In this document: piece after piece, positions 22,111 to 31,022 of the stretch
Layout: every line of letters begins with the position of its first letter
Position numbering within the stretch: the first letter of the stretch is position 1
DNA from: a virus
Length of the DNA stretch: 50,756 bases
IMG/VR virus record: IMGVR_UViG_3300050821_008276
Coordinates: 1 to 50,756 of that record
Direction: 5' to 3' (one strand)
Notes under the pieces: generated by a model
Databases searched by the model: none
Told to the model about the DNA's origin: nothing
Seen by the model: the letters and a program-made list of their open reading frames with translations, nothing else
Translations under genes and position numbers: made by a program

Positions 22111-22343
22111 TGGAACTGTTTCATATTCCGAAATTGCCAGTAGTTGTTCATGAAGAGCCGGTGGTTGAACCAGAAGTCGAACCGCCTCACGTTCTCGGCA
22201 CTCGTGTTGGCGACAAAGTCATGTGGAATGGTATCGGTCCTTTGACTGTAAACCGTATCACAGAAGAAGGCCACATCTATGCGCACTGTCTCACCATGCA
22301 GCTCTGCGTCAGTGGTCCTGAGAAGTTTGACAAGGAGTCGTAA
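22107..22343 (+). CDS. Hypothetical protein with SH3-like appearance, 78 aa
   Basis: Two ATGs (22107, 22110) behind GGAGGTGC, overlapping the previous stop. Pro/Glu/Val-rich N-terminus, then VGDKVMWNGIGPLTVNRITE, like a small beta barrel. Overlaps the next gene by one base. Unknown role among virion genes. Confidence 0.65.
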   Translation: MMELFHIPKLPVVVHEEPVVEPEVEPPHVLGTRVGDKVMWNGIGPLTVNRITEEGHIYAHCLTMQLCVSGPEKFDKES

Positions 22344-22669
22344 TGGCCGGCCAGTTCCAGGTAGCATATGCCTTTGCCACGCCTTCGTCGACCGGCGACA
22401 CGACCATTGTCGCCGCGCAGACAGGCCAACGTATTATCGTCTTACAGCTTTGTGTCATCACCAGCAACAGTAACACAGTAAAGTTTCAGACTTCATCCGG
22501 CCCAGCAGACATTAGCTGCACTTGGCCTCTCGCGCAAAACGGCGGCTTCGTGCTGCCGTATAGCGAGCTTGGCTGGATGCAGACCAACATTGGTGATGCG
22601 CTAATGTTTGCTCAAACCACCGCGGTATCAACGGCGATCCAACTCGTCTGGTGCCCCGCTAATTTCTAG
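22343..22669 (+). CDS. Small beta-rich virion protein, 108 aa
   Basis: MAGQFQVAYAFATPSSTGDT, TIVAAQTGQRIIVLQLCVIT and FVLPYSELGWMQTNIGDALM match a frequent small phage structural protein pattern (AA..GQRI.VL.L......FVLPY...GW..T..G..L). Likely exposed on the head or tail. Known to me only as a hypothetical family. Confidence 0.7.
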   Translation: MAGQFQVAYAFATPSSTGDTTIVAAQTGQRIIVLQLCVITSNSNTVKFQTSSGPADISCTWPLAQNGGFVLPYSELGWMQTNIGDALMFAQTTAVSTAIQLVWCPANF

Positions 22670-22678
22670 GAGAATGTT

Positions 22679-23143
22679 GTGGCAACTTATTCTGTAACAG
22701 TGCCCAACGGCGCACTCACCGCGGGGAACGATGTGATTACCCTTGTACCGGCTTCGAGCCGTCGAATCTGGGTGACAGAGTTTTCGATGCAGGGCATGGG
22801 AACGTCGAGCGCGGCAAGTGAAGTCGATCTGTTGTATATCACCACGGCAGGTGTCACCGGTGGTGGTGCGCTCACGCCGTCGAAAGATGTCTACGCACCA
22901 GCATCGGCTTCCACTGTCAACACTACCTGGGGCACACAGCCTGTCGTTGGTACCGAGCCAGTGTGCGGTGCTGCGCTGTGCGCGAACGCCAACGGAGGCA
23001 TCTACCGTTGGACCGCGAGACCTGGGCAAGAAGCCAATTGCATCGGCGGTATTGCCAATGGCTTAGGCTTCTCCCTTCGCACGAGAGTCGCCGGTGGTGG
23101 CAACTACACCGTCTCTCTCACATGGCAAGAGGACCCGATCTAA
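22679..23143 (+). CDS. Small beta-rich virion protein, 154 aa, GTG start
   Basis: GTG after AGGAGAATGTT. MATYSVTVPNGALTAGNDVI, RRIWVTEFSMQGMGT and a C-terminal AGGGNYTVSLTWQEDP strand. Looks related in plan to the preceding 108-aa protein. Its stop overlaps the next ATG. Confidence 0.66.
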   Translation: MATYSVTVPNGALTAGNDVITLVPASSRRIWVTEFSMQGMGTSSAASEVDLLYITTAGVTGGGALTPSKDVYAPASASTVNTTWGTQPVVGTEPVCGAALCANANGGIYRWTARPGQEANCIGGIANGLGFSLRTRVAGGGNYTVSLTWQEDPI

Positions 23144-23409
23144 TGCCAGTCTATTCATTCACAGTCCTAGCGGATCTGCCGCCCAACGTAGATATCAACG
23201 CGGCAGAGACGCTTGTCGCTCAGTGCATCGCTACTACGTTGGTCGAGTCCCACATGCCAGGGAATGTGATGGTGACACTGGATAAGATCCACGGCAATAC
23301 GGAGGTCACAGCGTTCTCGATCTACGCTGCGCCTCCGATAGTACTAAATAGCAAAGGAACTTCGACGGCTCTCCAACGCAAGGTCTCCGGTAACGCACGC
23401 GCCAAATGA
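23143..23409 (+). CDS. Hypothetical small virion-region protein, 88 aa
   Basis: ATG 23143 shares bases with the previous stop (TAATG). Product MPVYSFTVLADLPPNVDINA; AETLVAQCIATTLVESHMPG. Compact alpha/beta appearance. The stop overlaps the next start (ATGA). No family recognised. Confidence 0.62.
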   Translation: MPVYSFTVLADLPPNVDINAAETLVAQCIATTLVESHMPGNVMVTLDKIHGNTEVTAFSIYAAPPIVLNSKGTSTALQRKVSGNARAK

Positions 23410-24716
23410 CAGTTCTAATCGTCACTACTGGAACATCGGTTACACTATCTGGCACGTGGACCAGCACGAATCAGATAGAGACTTGGGCCGGTGCCGGTGG
23501 TGGGGAAGGAGATGATTCACTGGGAGGTGGCGCAGGGGGTGGCGGAGGCTATTCGTCGGTTAGTAATGTGGTGGGGTTAAGCGGCTCCATACCGATTCAA
23601 ATCGGCGCAGGAGGCGCGGGACACAACGGAGCAAGTGGCGCGCCAGGCACTGCGACTTGGTTCAATGGATCGAGTCTATCCACCTCTACTGTCGGATCGA
23701 ACCCAGGCCTCGGTGGTGTGTTCAGCGGCACAGCAGCCGGCACCGGTGGTGCTGGTGGCACGACCACAGGCGCTGTAGGCACTACGAAGTTTGCCGGAGG
23801 CGCAGGTGGCAACGGCGGTGATGATCCAAGCTTCGGTGGTCCTGGCGGCGGAGGCGGTGGAGCTGGTGGACCAGATGGCGCTGGTAAGGCAGGAGCTACG
23901 CCGCCGACTGGTGTAGGCAATGACACAGGCGGTGCTGGCGGTGCTGGCGATAATGGCGTGGCTGGTGGCGCCGGTGGTACAGGCGGGACAAGCGGTTCGA
24001 AGAACGGTGGCACAGGAGGGGCAAATGCTAATGGCGGTGGTGGAGGTGGGGGTTCCTTTGCGGACAATGGTTCTGGCAATACTGGCGGTACCGGTGGGTT
24101 TCCTGGCGGGGGTGGTGGCGGCGGAGATAATGGTGGTCCTAATGGCGTTGGTGGGCCAGGCGCGGGAGGTCAAATCAGGCTCACTTGGACGCCGGCTGTA
24201 CTTGGCATTGGGACGAACTGGACTGATGCGCTTGTACCGAACTTTCCGTGGGCGAGGCTGACGAGGCCAGGGACGAATTGGACTCAGTACCAAGGCACGC
24301 AAGTCAGTCCGAGAATGCCGAACAATGCAATAGCTTTTACCTGTACGTCAACGGACTTGCCGCCTCGCGCGAAGTATCCTGCTAACCGTACAGTATGGGA
24401 CGGGTGGTCGCAAGAGCCCAGGGCTGCCGACATAATGGGGGCTGGTGTATGGACTGAGCTACCTCCACAGACCATGCAATCATTGAGGCGCAGGTATGAC
24501 TACAGTGGCTGGGTGCAAGGGCCACCGGCTGCGAGCATAGTCCCACCCAATATTGCTAACTGTGTATTTGACCTCCCACCGCAGTCTAGGCTTAGCCAGT
24601 ACGCTAAATTTGCAACATTGTTCCAAGGGCAAACTGCAGGGCCATTAGCCCCGACAGCAGCCCCACCGATTCACTACAGCTATCTGCCGCTGATTGGCGT
24701 CGGTAACGGGAGATGA
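23406..24716 (+). CDS. Glycine-rich adhesin-like virion protein, 436 aa
   Basis: A short N-terminal strand region is followed by about 230 residues (29-258) dominated by Gly with Ala, Asn and Ser, in runs such as GGAGGNGGDD and GGGGGGGSFADNGSG, then a C-terminal region with Trp and Pro (GTNWTDALVPNFPWARL). Gly-rich segments of this kind form stacked polyglycine-II helices in T4-like fibre adhesins and carry receptor-binding loops; applying that here is inference. It could be a receptor-binding or capsid-surface protein. Confidence 0.7.
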   Translation: MTVLIVTTGTSVTLSGTWTSTNQIETWAGAGGGEGDDSLGGGAGGGGGYSSVSNVVGLSGSIPIQIGAGGAGHNGASGAPGTATWFNGSSLSTSTVGSNPGLGGVFSGTAAGTGGAGGTTTGAVGTTKFAGGAGGNGGDDPSFGGPGGGGGGAGGPDGAGKAGATPPTGVGNDTGGAGGAGDNGVAGGAGGTGGTSGSKNGGTGGANANGGGGGGGSFADNGSGNTGGTGGFPGGGGGGGDNGGPNGVGGPGAGGQIRLTWTPAVLGIGTNWTDALVPNFPWARLTRPGTNWTQYQGTQVSPRMPNNAIAFTCTSTDLPPRAKYPANRTVWDGWSQEPRAADIMGAGVWTELPPQTMQSLRRRYDYSGWVQGPPAASIVPPNIANCVFDLPPQSRLSQYAKFATLFQGQTAGPLAPTAAPPIHYSYLPLIGVGNGR

Positions 24717-24717
24717 A

Positions 24718-25197
24718 ATGGGACGCGCAGACTTCTGGCAACCCGGCGGTTGGAACATGCTGTGTGTTGTCTGTGGCTTCAAGTACAAGAACACAGATAT
24801 GAAACTGAGGTGGGACAATGTGTGGGTGTGTCCGGAGGACTGGGAACCGAGGCAGCCACAGGATTTTGTGCGTGGGGTGAAGGACCAGATGTCGGTGCCG
24901 TACGCGAACCCGGAGCCTACGCCGACATTCAGCGGCGACATACCGGTGCCGACTGGGGAGATTGTCGTAGGCACGCCGAGTGTTTATATCAACGGTGTGC
25001 TGACGGCTGCGTATACAATCCAGCTTCCCTACGGAGCCATTAGCTTCACCAGCCCACCAGCGAGTGGTGCAGCAATCCAGTGGACAGGGACATGGCTGCA
25101 TAACTCTGGCGCGCAGCAAAAGTTCACTACGCCTTTTCAGTTTGCCATCGGCGACGGCGCGACGACGAACTTCAATATCTACTGGAGCTACATCTGA
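24718..25197 (+). CDS. Zinc-ribbon virion-region protein, 159 aa
   Basis: Start at ATG 24718 behind GGGAGATGAA. LCVVCGFKYKNTDMKLRWDN then VWVCPEDWEPRQPQDFVRG is a frequent phage family (CxxCG...R.W.G..VC..DWEPR.PQDFVRG), known from memory. The second half is a beta domain with PSVYINGVLTAAYTI. It stands just before the tail adaptor, so it may help head-tail joining. Function unproven. Confidence 0.75.
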   Translation: MGRADFWQPGGWNMLCVVCGFKYKNTDMKLRWDNVWVCPEDWEPRQPQDFVRGVKDQMSVPYANPEPTPTFSGDIPVPTGEIVVGTPSVYINGVLTAAYTIQLPYGAISFTSPPASGAAIQWTGTWLHNSGAQQKFTTPFQFAIGDGATTNFNIYWSYI

Positions 25198-25925
25198 TGG
25201 CCACCGATTTCCCAGTCACTCAGAACCAGATCATCATCGCGACGATGTTGGAGCTGGGAGCGTTGGATCAGTCGTCGCAGCCTAATCCGAATGACTACAC
25301 GAATATCAGCTTCGCGCTGAACCTCTTACTCAAGACCTGGATGGCAAGTGGCATCGCACTGTGGAAGGTGTCTACGATTCAAGTACCGTTTGTTGCTAAC
25401 ACACAGACTTACTACATCGGCCCGACAGCAAGTGGACCAGGAGCGGTGATTACGGACAGGGTCTTGCGTGTGACTGAGGCTGAGATTGTGAATACTATCT
25501 CTCAGCAGTCCATTGACCTGTGGCCACTTGCGCGCGAACAGTTCGTCGAGCTGAGTGGCAAGTATACCTCGTTTGGTGTACCGACGCAGTACTGGTTCGA
25601 ACCACTGGGTAGTGAATTGAACAGTCCGAATTCTCGTATAACGTTCTACCCGATACCGAGCAACAGTGTGTTCACGGCATACTTGAAGGCCCTGCAACCG
25701 CTGACGAACGCAGTCAACCTGTCGGACGTCATTGACTTTCCGGCGGAGTACTACTGGCCTTTCATCAAATGCCTGTCGTATGAGCTCGCCAACCAATACC
25801 CTGTGTCGAGCGAACGTTATGCTCGAATAGAGAAGCGCGCCATTGGTCAGCTCGAATTGATTGAAGAGTGGGGCCAAGAGCAAGACGTAGAACTCCGCAT
25901 CAAGTTTGATCGCAGGGGGCATTAA
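25197..25925 (+). CDS. Head-tail adaptor, P22 gp4-like
   Basis: 242 aa, mostly helical. LNLLLKTWMASGIALWKVST, YPIPSNSVFTAYLKALQPLT and FPAEYYWPFIKCLSYELANQ fit the P22 gp4 tail-accessory family, which forms a ring under the portal and plugs the filled head. Order portal, adaptor, hub agrees. Stop overlaps the next start region by one base. Confidence 0.75.
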   Translation: MATDFPVTQNQIIIATMLELGALDQSSQPNPNDYTNISFALNLLLKTWMASGIALWKVSTIQVPFVANTQTYYIGPTASGPGAVITDRVLRVTEAEIVNTISQQSIDLWPLAREQFVELSGKYTSFGVPTQYWFEPLGSELNSPNSRITFYPIPSNSVFTAYLKALQPLTNAVNLSDVIDFPAEYYWPFIKCLSYELANQYPVSSERYARIEKRAIGQLELIEEWGQEQDVELRIKFDRRGH

Positions 25926-28792
25926 TGGCTGACATGCAACCACTACGGCTGCAGGTGATTGAGCAGATCAACAGTCGAGATGCGACATTGAACTATGACT
26001 CGAAGCTCGTCAATGGGCTGATTGAGCAAGGTCAGATAGGCATGCGCGCGGTGAAGCGTGCAGGGTATAGCCTGGCCTTCCAAGGCGAAGGTGGGACTGG
26101 CCAAGGGATTTATAACTACAATGGGACTTTGTACGGAGTCTCGTCAGACTTCCTAAACCAGTATGGCGGTGATGCCACTATCGCGCCGGTACAGATCCAA
26201 AGCAACGCCGCGTTCTCGGCTAGGCAAGGCGCTGCTGTTGCAGGGTTTCTTGGCCAGTTGTACCTGTTCGGAGGCGTGAATGCTAGTGGAGTGCTGTCCG
26301 ACGCTTGGACTTCGATTGATGGGATTACTTGGAATCCGCTAAGCGGCGCGCCAGCAAACCGTTCGTACGGCAAAGCCATTGTGCTGAACAACGTGCTGTT
26401 TCTGATGGGCGGGTTGAACTCGGCCGGCACTTACCTCAACGATGTGTGGAGCACACCAGACGGCGTAACGTGGACAGAGGTTACAGCCAATGCTCCATGG
26501 GGCGGAAGAACAGACTTTGAAGTCCAGTTGTTCAACGGCTCGATCTACCTCGCTGGTGGCCAGGGCTACCCTGGACCTAACAGCGGTGTGCCGAATTCAG
26601 GCCTGTGGCATGACGTATGGACGACGCCAGACGGAACCAACTGGACCGTGCAGAACCCAAGCTGCCCTTGGATCGGCCGGCGGAGGTTTGGATTCTTCAA
26701 CGTCGGGACGACGATGTATGTGCTCGGTGGCTTCATGGGCTTCGGCACTACGAACACGACGTTCCAGAACGCGGTGTCAGACCAATGGGCTTCGACGAAC
26801 AATGGAGTGACGTGGACTCGCGTGAACACGAATCCGTTCAACGTCGGCGGCTGTCCGATGTATCCTTTTACTGTGATCACGTCGATCGGCATTGGAGCAG
26901 TGTATGGCACCGGCGTGACTGTGACGAACGGAGCCAGCGGTGGTGGAGCTGCCGCGTATGCTTACACCGATAGCACAGAAGGGGAAAGCAATAACATCTT
27001 CAATGATTACTCGGAAGTCAAGACTGTTACGTTTACCACAGTCGGTTCAGGCTATACCACGCCTTGCACTTTCGTCTGCAACAACGAGGGCACGAGCATT
27101 CCCGCAGTCGGCTATGCATTTATGGATGGCACGTCTGTGAGTGGTGGCAGGTCTGGCGAAGTCGTGTATGACCCAACGAGTGGACTGTATTACTTCTTCA
27201 CCACGTACATCAACGGCGCGCAGTCGAATGAAATCTGGACTGCTCCGGATGGAGTCACCTGGACGCTGTTCACTTCCGCGCCAGGGTACGCAACACGCAG
27301 CATGATACCTGTGGTGTATGGAGATATCTTTATTATCGGCGGCTACAACTCAACCGCAAACACTTACTACAACGACGTGTGGGCACTGGAAGCTGGCTCG
27401 ACTAGCTATCCGCTGAGCCCGACTGTGCCGAATGAATTCTACAACTTTAACCAGACATCAAATGGCCTTGCCACTCCATACCTTGTGTTCAAGTCTGCGC
27501 ACCAAGGTTACTACTTCAGCGCCGCACTCGCTTCTCTTAATCGAATCACCAGTGCAAATTACCCCGCAGTTACAGTCTATGGTTTGGTTTACCTCGATAC
27601 CACCTTCTACGTCATGGACCCCAATGGGAAAATTTGGGGCTCTAACCTAAACGATCCGACGAACTGGACCGCGCTGAACGAAATCGCGATTCAGAACGAG
27701 CCAGACGGCGGTGTGGGTATTGCCAAGGTCGGACCGTACTTGGTTGGCTTCGGGCAGTGGTCGTGTGAGTTCTTCTACGACAATGCTAACGCGGCACCTG
27801 GGTCTCCGCTTAGCGCGAACTCGACATTGGCTTATCAAGTCGGTTGTGCCGTCGGTCGAAGCATTTGTGAGATGGAAGGCTCTGTGATCTGGGTGGGACA
27901 GACGAGCACAGAGGGCGCGAAGGTATATGTGATGCAAGGCTATACGCCAGTGGTAGTGTCGACTCCGTTTGTCGACCGGATCATTCAAAACGATCCACTC
28001 ACTCTGGTCCAGTCCTTTGCCACGACTCACTTCGGTCATCCGTTATATGTATTGACTTTGTTGACAACAGGTGTTACACTGGTGTATGACTTTGGTTCGC
28101 AAGACTGGTACACATGGTGGAGTTCGACTCCGGCCGCGCCAGTTACTGTGACGTCGATTAGTGTCGCGCCGTTGAGCAGCTCGACTTACGCGCTAGCACT
28201 GGCCAGCACCGCGCCGTTGTCGCATGGTCTGCAGGATGGAGACCCGGTGGTTATTTCGAACACTGTGCAGCCGCAATATACAGGACTGTTCAATGTAACG
28301 GTGACTGGCGCGCAGACTTTCCAGTATGTCATTTCGGCAACGGCTACGCCAGAGACCTATGCTACTGTACAAAGCTGGCAGACCGGCCCGTTCTTGCCGA
28401 TAGATAGCGCGGAGTTGACCGACGTTGGCTACATGCAAGACCCGAGCAATGGCAATGTCTATGCGCTGAGCTACGCTACCGGCAGTGACAATGGGAATCC
28501 AATAGACTTCAACGTCGTGACCCCGCGCTGGGACGGTGGTGTGATGGCGAAGAAGTTCATTCGCCGCGTCAGCATTGTTGGCGATGCTACCTCAAGCAAT
28601 GTCATGGTCCGTCGGTCTGAGACAGACTACCAAAACTGGATGCCTTACCGCATGATCTGGATGCAAGCCTCGTGGCCGTTTGCCAGCGCGCTCGGCATGA
28701 CCACTCGCACAGCCTTCCAGCTCCGCCACACCGCCTTCACGCCTCAGCGACTCGAGGCATTGGAAATTGAAATCGAGACCGGAGTAGCCTAG
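25925..28792 (+). CDS. Tail hub/DNA stabilisation protein, P22 gp10-like, with kelch propeller
   Basis: 955 aa, about twice the P22 gp10 length. The N-terminus (LVNGLIEQGQIGMRAVKRAG, EGGTGQGIYNYNGTLY) and the second half (VGPYLVGFGQWSCEFFYDNA, SICEMEGSVIWVGQTSTEGA) fit the gp10 hub family. Residues of about 95-490 are an insertion with repeated D-W-T/S--DG-TW units and GG turns (at least six), a kelch-type beta propeller. The hub seals the tail after packaging and anchors fibres. The propeller may bind a receptor or another tail part. Confidence 0.78.
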   Translation: MADMQPLRLQVIEQINSRDATLNYDSKLVNGLIEQGQIGMRAVKRAGYSLAFQGEGGTGQGIYNYNGTLYGVSSDFLNQYGGDATIAPVQIQSNAAFSARQGAAVAGFLGQLYLFGGVNASGVLSDAWTSIDGITWNPLSGAPANRSYGKAIVLNNVLFLMGGLNSAGTYLNDVWSTPDGVTWTEVTANAPWGGRTDFEVQLFNGSIYLAGGQGYPGPNSGVPNSGLWHDVWTTPDGTNWTVQNPSCPWIGRRRFGFFNVGTTMYVLGGFMGFGTTNTTFQNAVSDQWASTNNGVTWTRVNTNPFNVGGCPMYPFTVITSIGIGAVYGTGVTVTNGASGGGAAAYAYTDSTEGESNNIFNDYSEVKTVTFTTVGSGYTTPCTFVCNNEGTSIPAVGYAFMDGTSVSGGRSGEVVYDPTSGLYYFFTTYINGAQSNEIWTAPDGVTWTLFTSAPGYATRSMIPVVYGDIFIIGGYNSTANTYYNDVWALEAGSTSYPLSPTVPNEFYNFNQTSNGLATPYLVFKSAHQGYYFSAALASLNRITSANYPAVTVYGLVYLDTTFYVMDPNGKIWGSNLNDPTNWTALNEIAIQNEPDGGVGIAKVGPYLVGFGQWSCEFFYDNANAAPGSPLSANSTLAYQVGCAVGRSICEMEGSVIWVGQTSTEGAKVYVMQGYTPVVVSTPFVDRIIQNDPLTLVQSFATTHFGHPLYVLTLLTTGVTLVYDFGSQDWYTWWSSTPAAPVTVTSISVAPLSSSTYALALASTAPLSHGLQDGDPVVISNTVQPQYTGLFNVTVTGAQTFQYVISATATPETYATVQSWQTGPFLPIDSAELTDVGYMQDPSNGNVYALSYATGSDNGNPIDFNVVTPRWDGGVMAKKFIRRVSIVGDATSSNVMVRRSETDYQNWMPYRMIWMQASWPFASALGMTTRTAFQLRHTAFTPQRLEALEIEIETGVA

Positions 28793-29491
28793 ATGAAAAA
28801 CTTTTTGAAGATCGCCCAAGGCTGGAACGTCACGAGCCTTGCCCTTGAGATCCACCAGCATCCGGAGCTCTGGAATGTCGACAAAGAAAGACTCAGCGAA
28901 GCCGGGCCACACCGAGACTCTGATGATATGTGGATCCGTCTCAATGATAAAACACCTTTCGTGGAGTCAGGTGATTGGACGAACTTCAATTCCGAACATG
29001 AGTCAATCTGGTACCCAGCTTACTATGCATTACCTTCCATCAGAAAGCTGGTCTTTGATCTGGCTCGGTGCGTGGAAGCCGAGCGGATTGGCGACGTGAT
29101 ACTGTGGCGGGTGAAGCCCGGCCACAAGATTCACAAGCATATAGATAGGAGTTGGCATGTGGACTACTATGATAAGTTTAACATCTGCATCCAGTCCGCT
29201 GTCGGAGCAGCTTTCGTATATGACGATGAGTCTATTAGGGATAACCCTGGTGATGTGCATCGTTTTGTTAATACTGTCCCGCATGGGGTTGTGAACGAGT
29301 CGGACCAGGATTATATAGTCCTGTGTGTGTGCCTCAGAGTACACGACTATGAGAGGAGATTCAAACGTGAAAACCTTGGACGAGGAACTGAGCGTGATGC
29401 ACTTCTTCCCGACGCCGGGGAACCCAGTGTACATGAGGCGGATGAAGGCGAAAGCGGGACGAGTGATAGGCTCGCACAAGCACACGTATGA
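28793..29491 (+). CDS. Aspartyl/asparaginyl beta-hydroxylase-like 2-oxoglutarate oxygenase
   Basis: 232 aa, starting right after the hub stop. ILWRVKPGHKIHKHIDRSWH gives the iron ligands H116-x-D118, and TVPHGVVN gives H164, the distal His; R182 could hold 2-oxoglutarate. The fold is the double-stranded beta helix of Asp/Asn beta-hydroxylases. The last about 45 residues, charged and low-complexity, overlap the cupin gene in another frame. Placed among virion genes, it may hydroxylate a virion or host protein, which is inference. Confidence 0.75.
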   Translation: MKNFLKIAQGWNVTSLALEIHQHPELWNVDKERLSEAGPHRDSDDMWIRLNDKTPFVESGDWTNFNSEHESIWYPAYYALPSIRKLVFDLARCVEAERIGDVILWRVKPGHKIHKHIDRSWHVDYYDKFNICIQSAVGAAFVYDDESIRDNPGDVHRFVNTVPHGVVNESDQDYIVLCVCLRVHDYERRFKRENLGRGTERDALLPDAGEPSVHEADEGESGTSDRLAQAHV

Positions 29492-29684
29492 TCACTATAG
29501 CATACTGTGCACGGGGCTAGTGAAGGTTGAGTACGACGGCGGCGAAGTAGAGTGGTACGAGTCAGGTGATGCGATTACGGTTCCCGCGGGAGTCGAACAC
29601 CGCATCACGGCGATATCAGATATTGTTTGGTTCTGTATCCACGGCGTGGACGACGCTGACGACGTAGCACTTGAAAGGGGCTGA
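29367..29684 (+). CDS. Cupin-domain protein, 105 aa, GTG start
   Basis: GTG at 29367 behind AGAGGAGATTCAAAC. GSHKHTYDHYSILCTGLVKV with H37, H39, H43 and later AGVEHR (H78) is a standard cupin metal site, on a single small beta barrel. It overlaps the hydroxylase gene by 125 bases. Small cupins bind metals and act as enzymes or sugar-binding units. Its partner may be the hydroxylase next to it. Confidence 0.75.
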   Translation: MKTLDEELSVMHFFPTPGNPVYMRRMKAKAGRVIGSHKHTYDHYSILCTGLVKVEYDGGEVEWYESGDAITVPAGVEHRITAISDIVWFCIHGVDDADDVALERG

Positions 29685-29685
29685 T

Positions 29686-31020
29686 ATGCCAGCAGCATGG
29701 GTGGGGGCAGCGGCTAGCGCTGTGGGGGCGATTAGTAGTGTTGCGGGGGGAGGCGGTGGCTCGTCTGGTGGCTCGACTAGCAGCGGTTCGAGCACGGGTG
29801 GGTATAGCGATCCTGGGTCGTTGATCTCGGGTGGGCTGAGCGCGGCATTGGGATTGAATCAACTGCTCGGGTCAGGCCCTAGCACGGTGCAAGGCAGCGC
29901 GCAAGCTGGCGCGGTAGCGGCCAATCCGGCTGGACAATTCGCGCAAGGCTATGAGCCGGCGCTCGAAGCGTTGCTGCAAGGCCCAGGACTGACTAGCCAG
30001 ATACTGGGGGATCAGTCGGCTGAGAATGGATTGCTCGGCTCGATCATGGGCTCGGCTAATATTAGCACGAACACAGGAGCCATTCCTACCAACGTGGGAA
30101 CGAACATCGGCGCGCTGACCAGTGCGGCCAACGTAAGCACGCCTGGGCAAAATGCACAACTACAGGCGCTGGTGGATAACCCGACGCAGCTGATTAAGAC
30201 CCTGCAAGGCGGAGGAGTGTCGACGCCAGCGAGCTTGGAAGCCGTGGCAAACCAGAACCCGTACGGGCTGAATGCCGGTGAGCAGTTCCAAGAGACCCAA
30301 GGCGCGCAAGCATTGAACCGTAGCCTCGCACAGACCGGTCAAGTTGGCTCTGGCAATCAACTCGTTGCCGCGGAACAGTACGGGCAGAACTTTGCTTCCC
30401 AGTCTCAGGCTGCCAACATCGCGCAGATGGAAAGTGCGCAGTCGACGATCAACCAGACGGCTAGCACGAACCAAGGTCTGCAACAGATTGTGAACCAGAT
30501 GGGGCAGAATCAGTTCGGCAATACGGCTACACTTGCGGAGCTCGAACAAAGCCAGCAACAAGCGAACTTCTCGAACCTGCTCGGCGGACAACAGTTGCAA
30601 ACGCAGCAACAGCAAGACACCGCGTCGAACACATTGGCGCAGCAACAACTCCAGACGCAACAACAAACGGCGAGCCAGACTAATCTGCAAACCTTGCTGT
30701 CGCAGCTGATGGGCATTAACCAAGGCGCGACGAGCCAGGAACTGCAAGAGCTGAATCCACTGTTGAGCGCTACGGAAACGAACCAATCCAGCCCATCGTC
30801 GGCTGGACAGATTCTGTCGGAAGAGTTTGCGAATGCCAACAACGCGGCAGGGAATGTGACCTCCGGCATCGGCGGGATTGCGAATGGGCTTGGCAGTGGC
30901 ATCAACAGTATTGTGAATGGGGTGAACGGCCTCGCGCCAAGCGGAAGCGAGAACCTTGGCGCGGCAGCCACATCGACACCTGACGATTTGATCAGCGGCT
31001 TTACTGACTCGGGATTCTAA
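29686..31020 (+). CDS. Ejection (internal virion) protein 1, 444 aa
   Basis: Start at ATG 29686 behind AAAGGGGCTGAT. Ala/Gly/Ser-rich N-terminus with a hydrophobic helix (WVGAAASAVGAISSVAGGGG), then a Gln-rich helical C-terminal half (QQLQTQQQQDTASNTLAQQQ). It is the first of three proteins after the tail hub, matching the three ejection proteins (gp7, gp20, gp16) of P22. These leave the head before the DNA and form a channel across the envelope. Confidence 0.7.
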   Translation: MPAAWVGAAASAVGAISSVAGGGGGSSGGSTSSGSSTGGYSDPGSLISGGLSAALGLNQLLGSGPSTVQGSAQAGAVAANPAGQFAQGYEPALEALLQGPGLTSQILGDQSAENGLLGSIMGSANISTNTGAIPTNVGTNIGALTSAANVSTPGQNAQLQALVDNPTQLIKTLQGGGVSTPASLEAVANQNPYGLNAGEQFQETQGAQALNRSLAQTGQVGSGNQLVAAEQYGQNFASQSQAANIAQMESAQSTINQTASTNQGLQQIVNQMGQNQFGNTATLAELEQSQQQANFSNLLGGQQLQTQQQQDTASNTLAQQQLQTQQQTASQTNLQTLLSQLMGINQGATSQELQELNPLLSATETNQSSPSSAGQILSEEFANANNAAGNVTSGIGGIANGLGSGINSIVNGVNGLAPSGSENLGAAATSTPDDLISGFTDSGF

Positions 31021-31022
31021 TC

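Noticed and set aside
23597-24079. Proline-rich minus-strand frame of 160 codons
   Set aside because: Antisense of the glycine codons (GGN to NCC) in the Gly-rich gene; a pure composition artefact.
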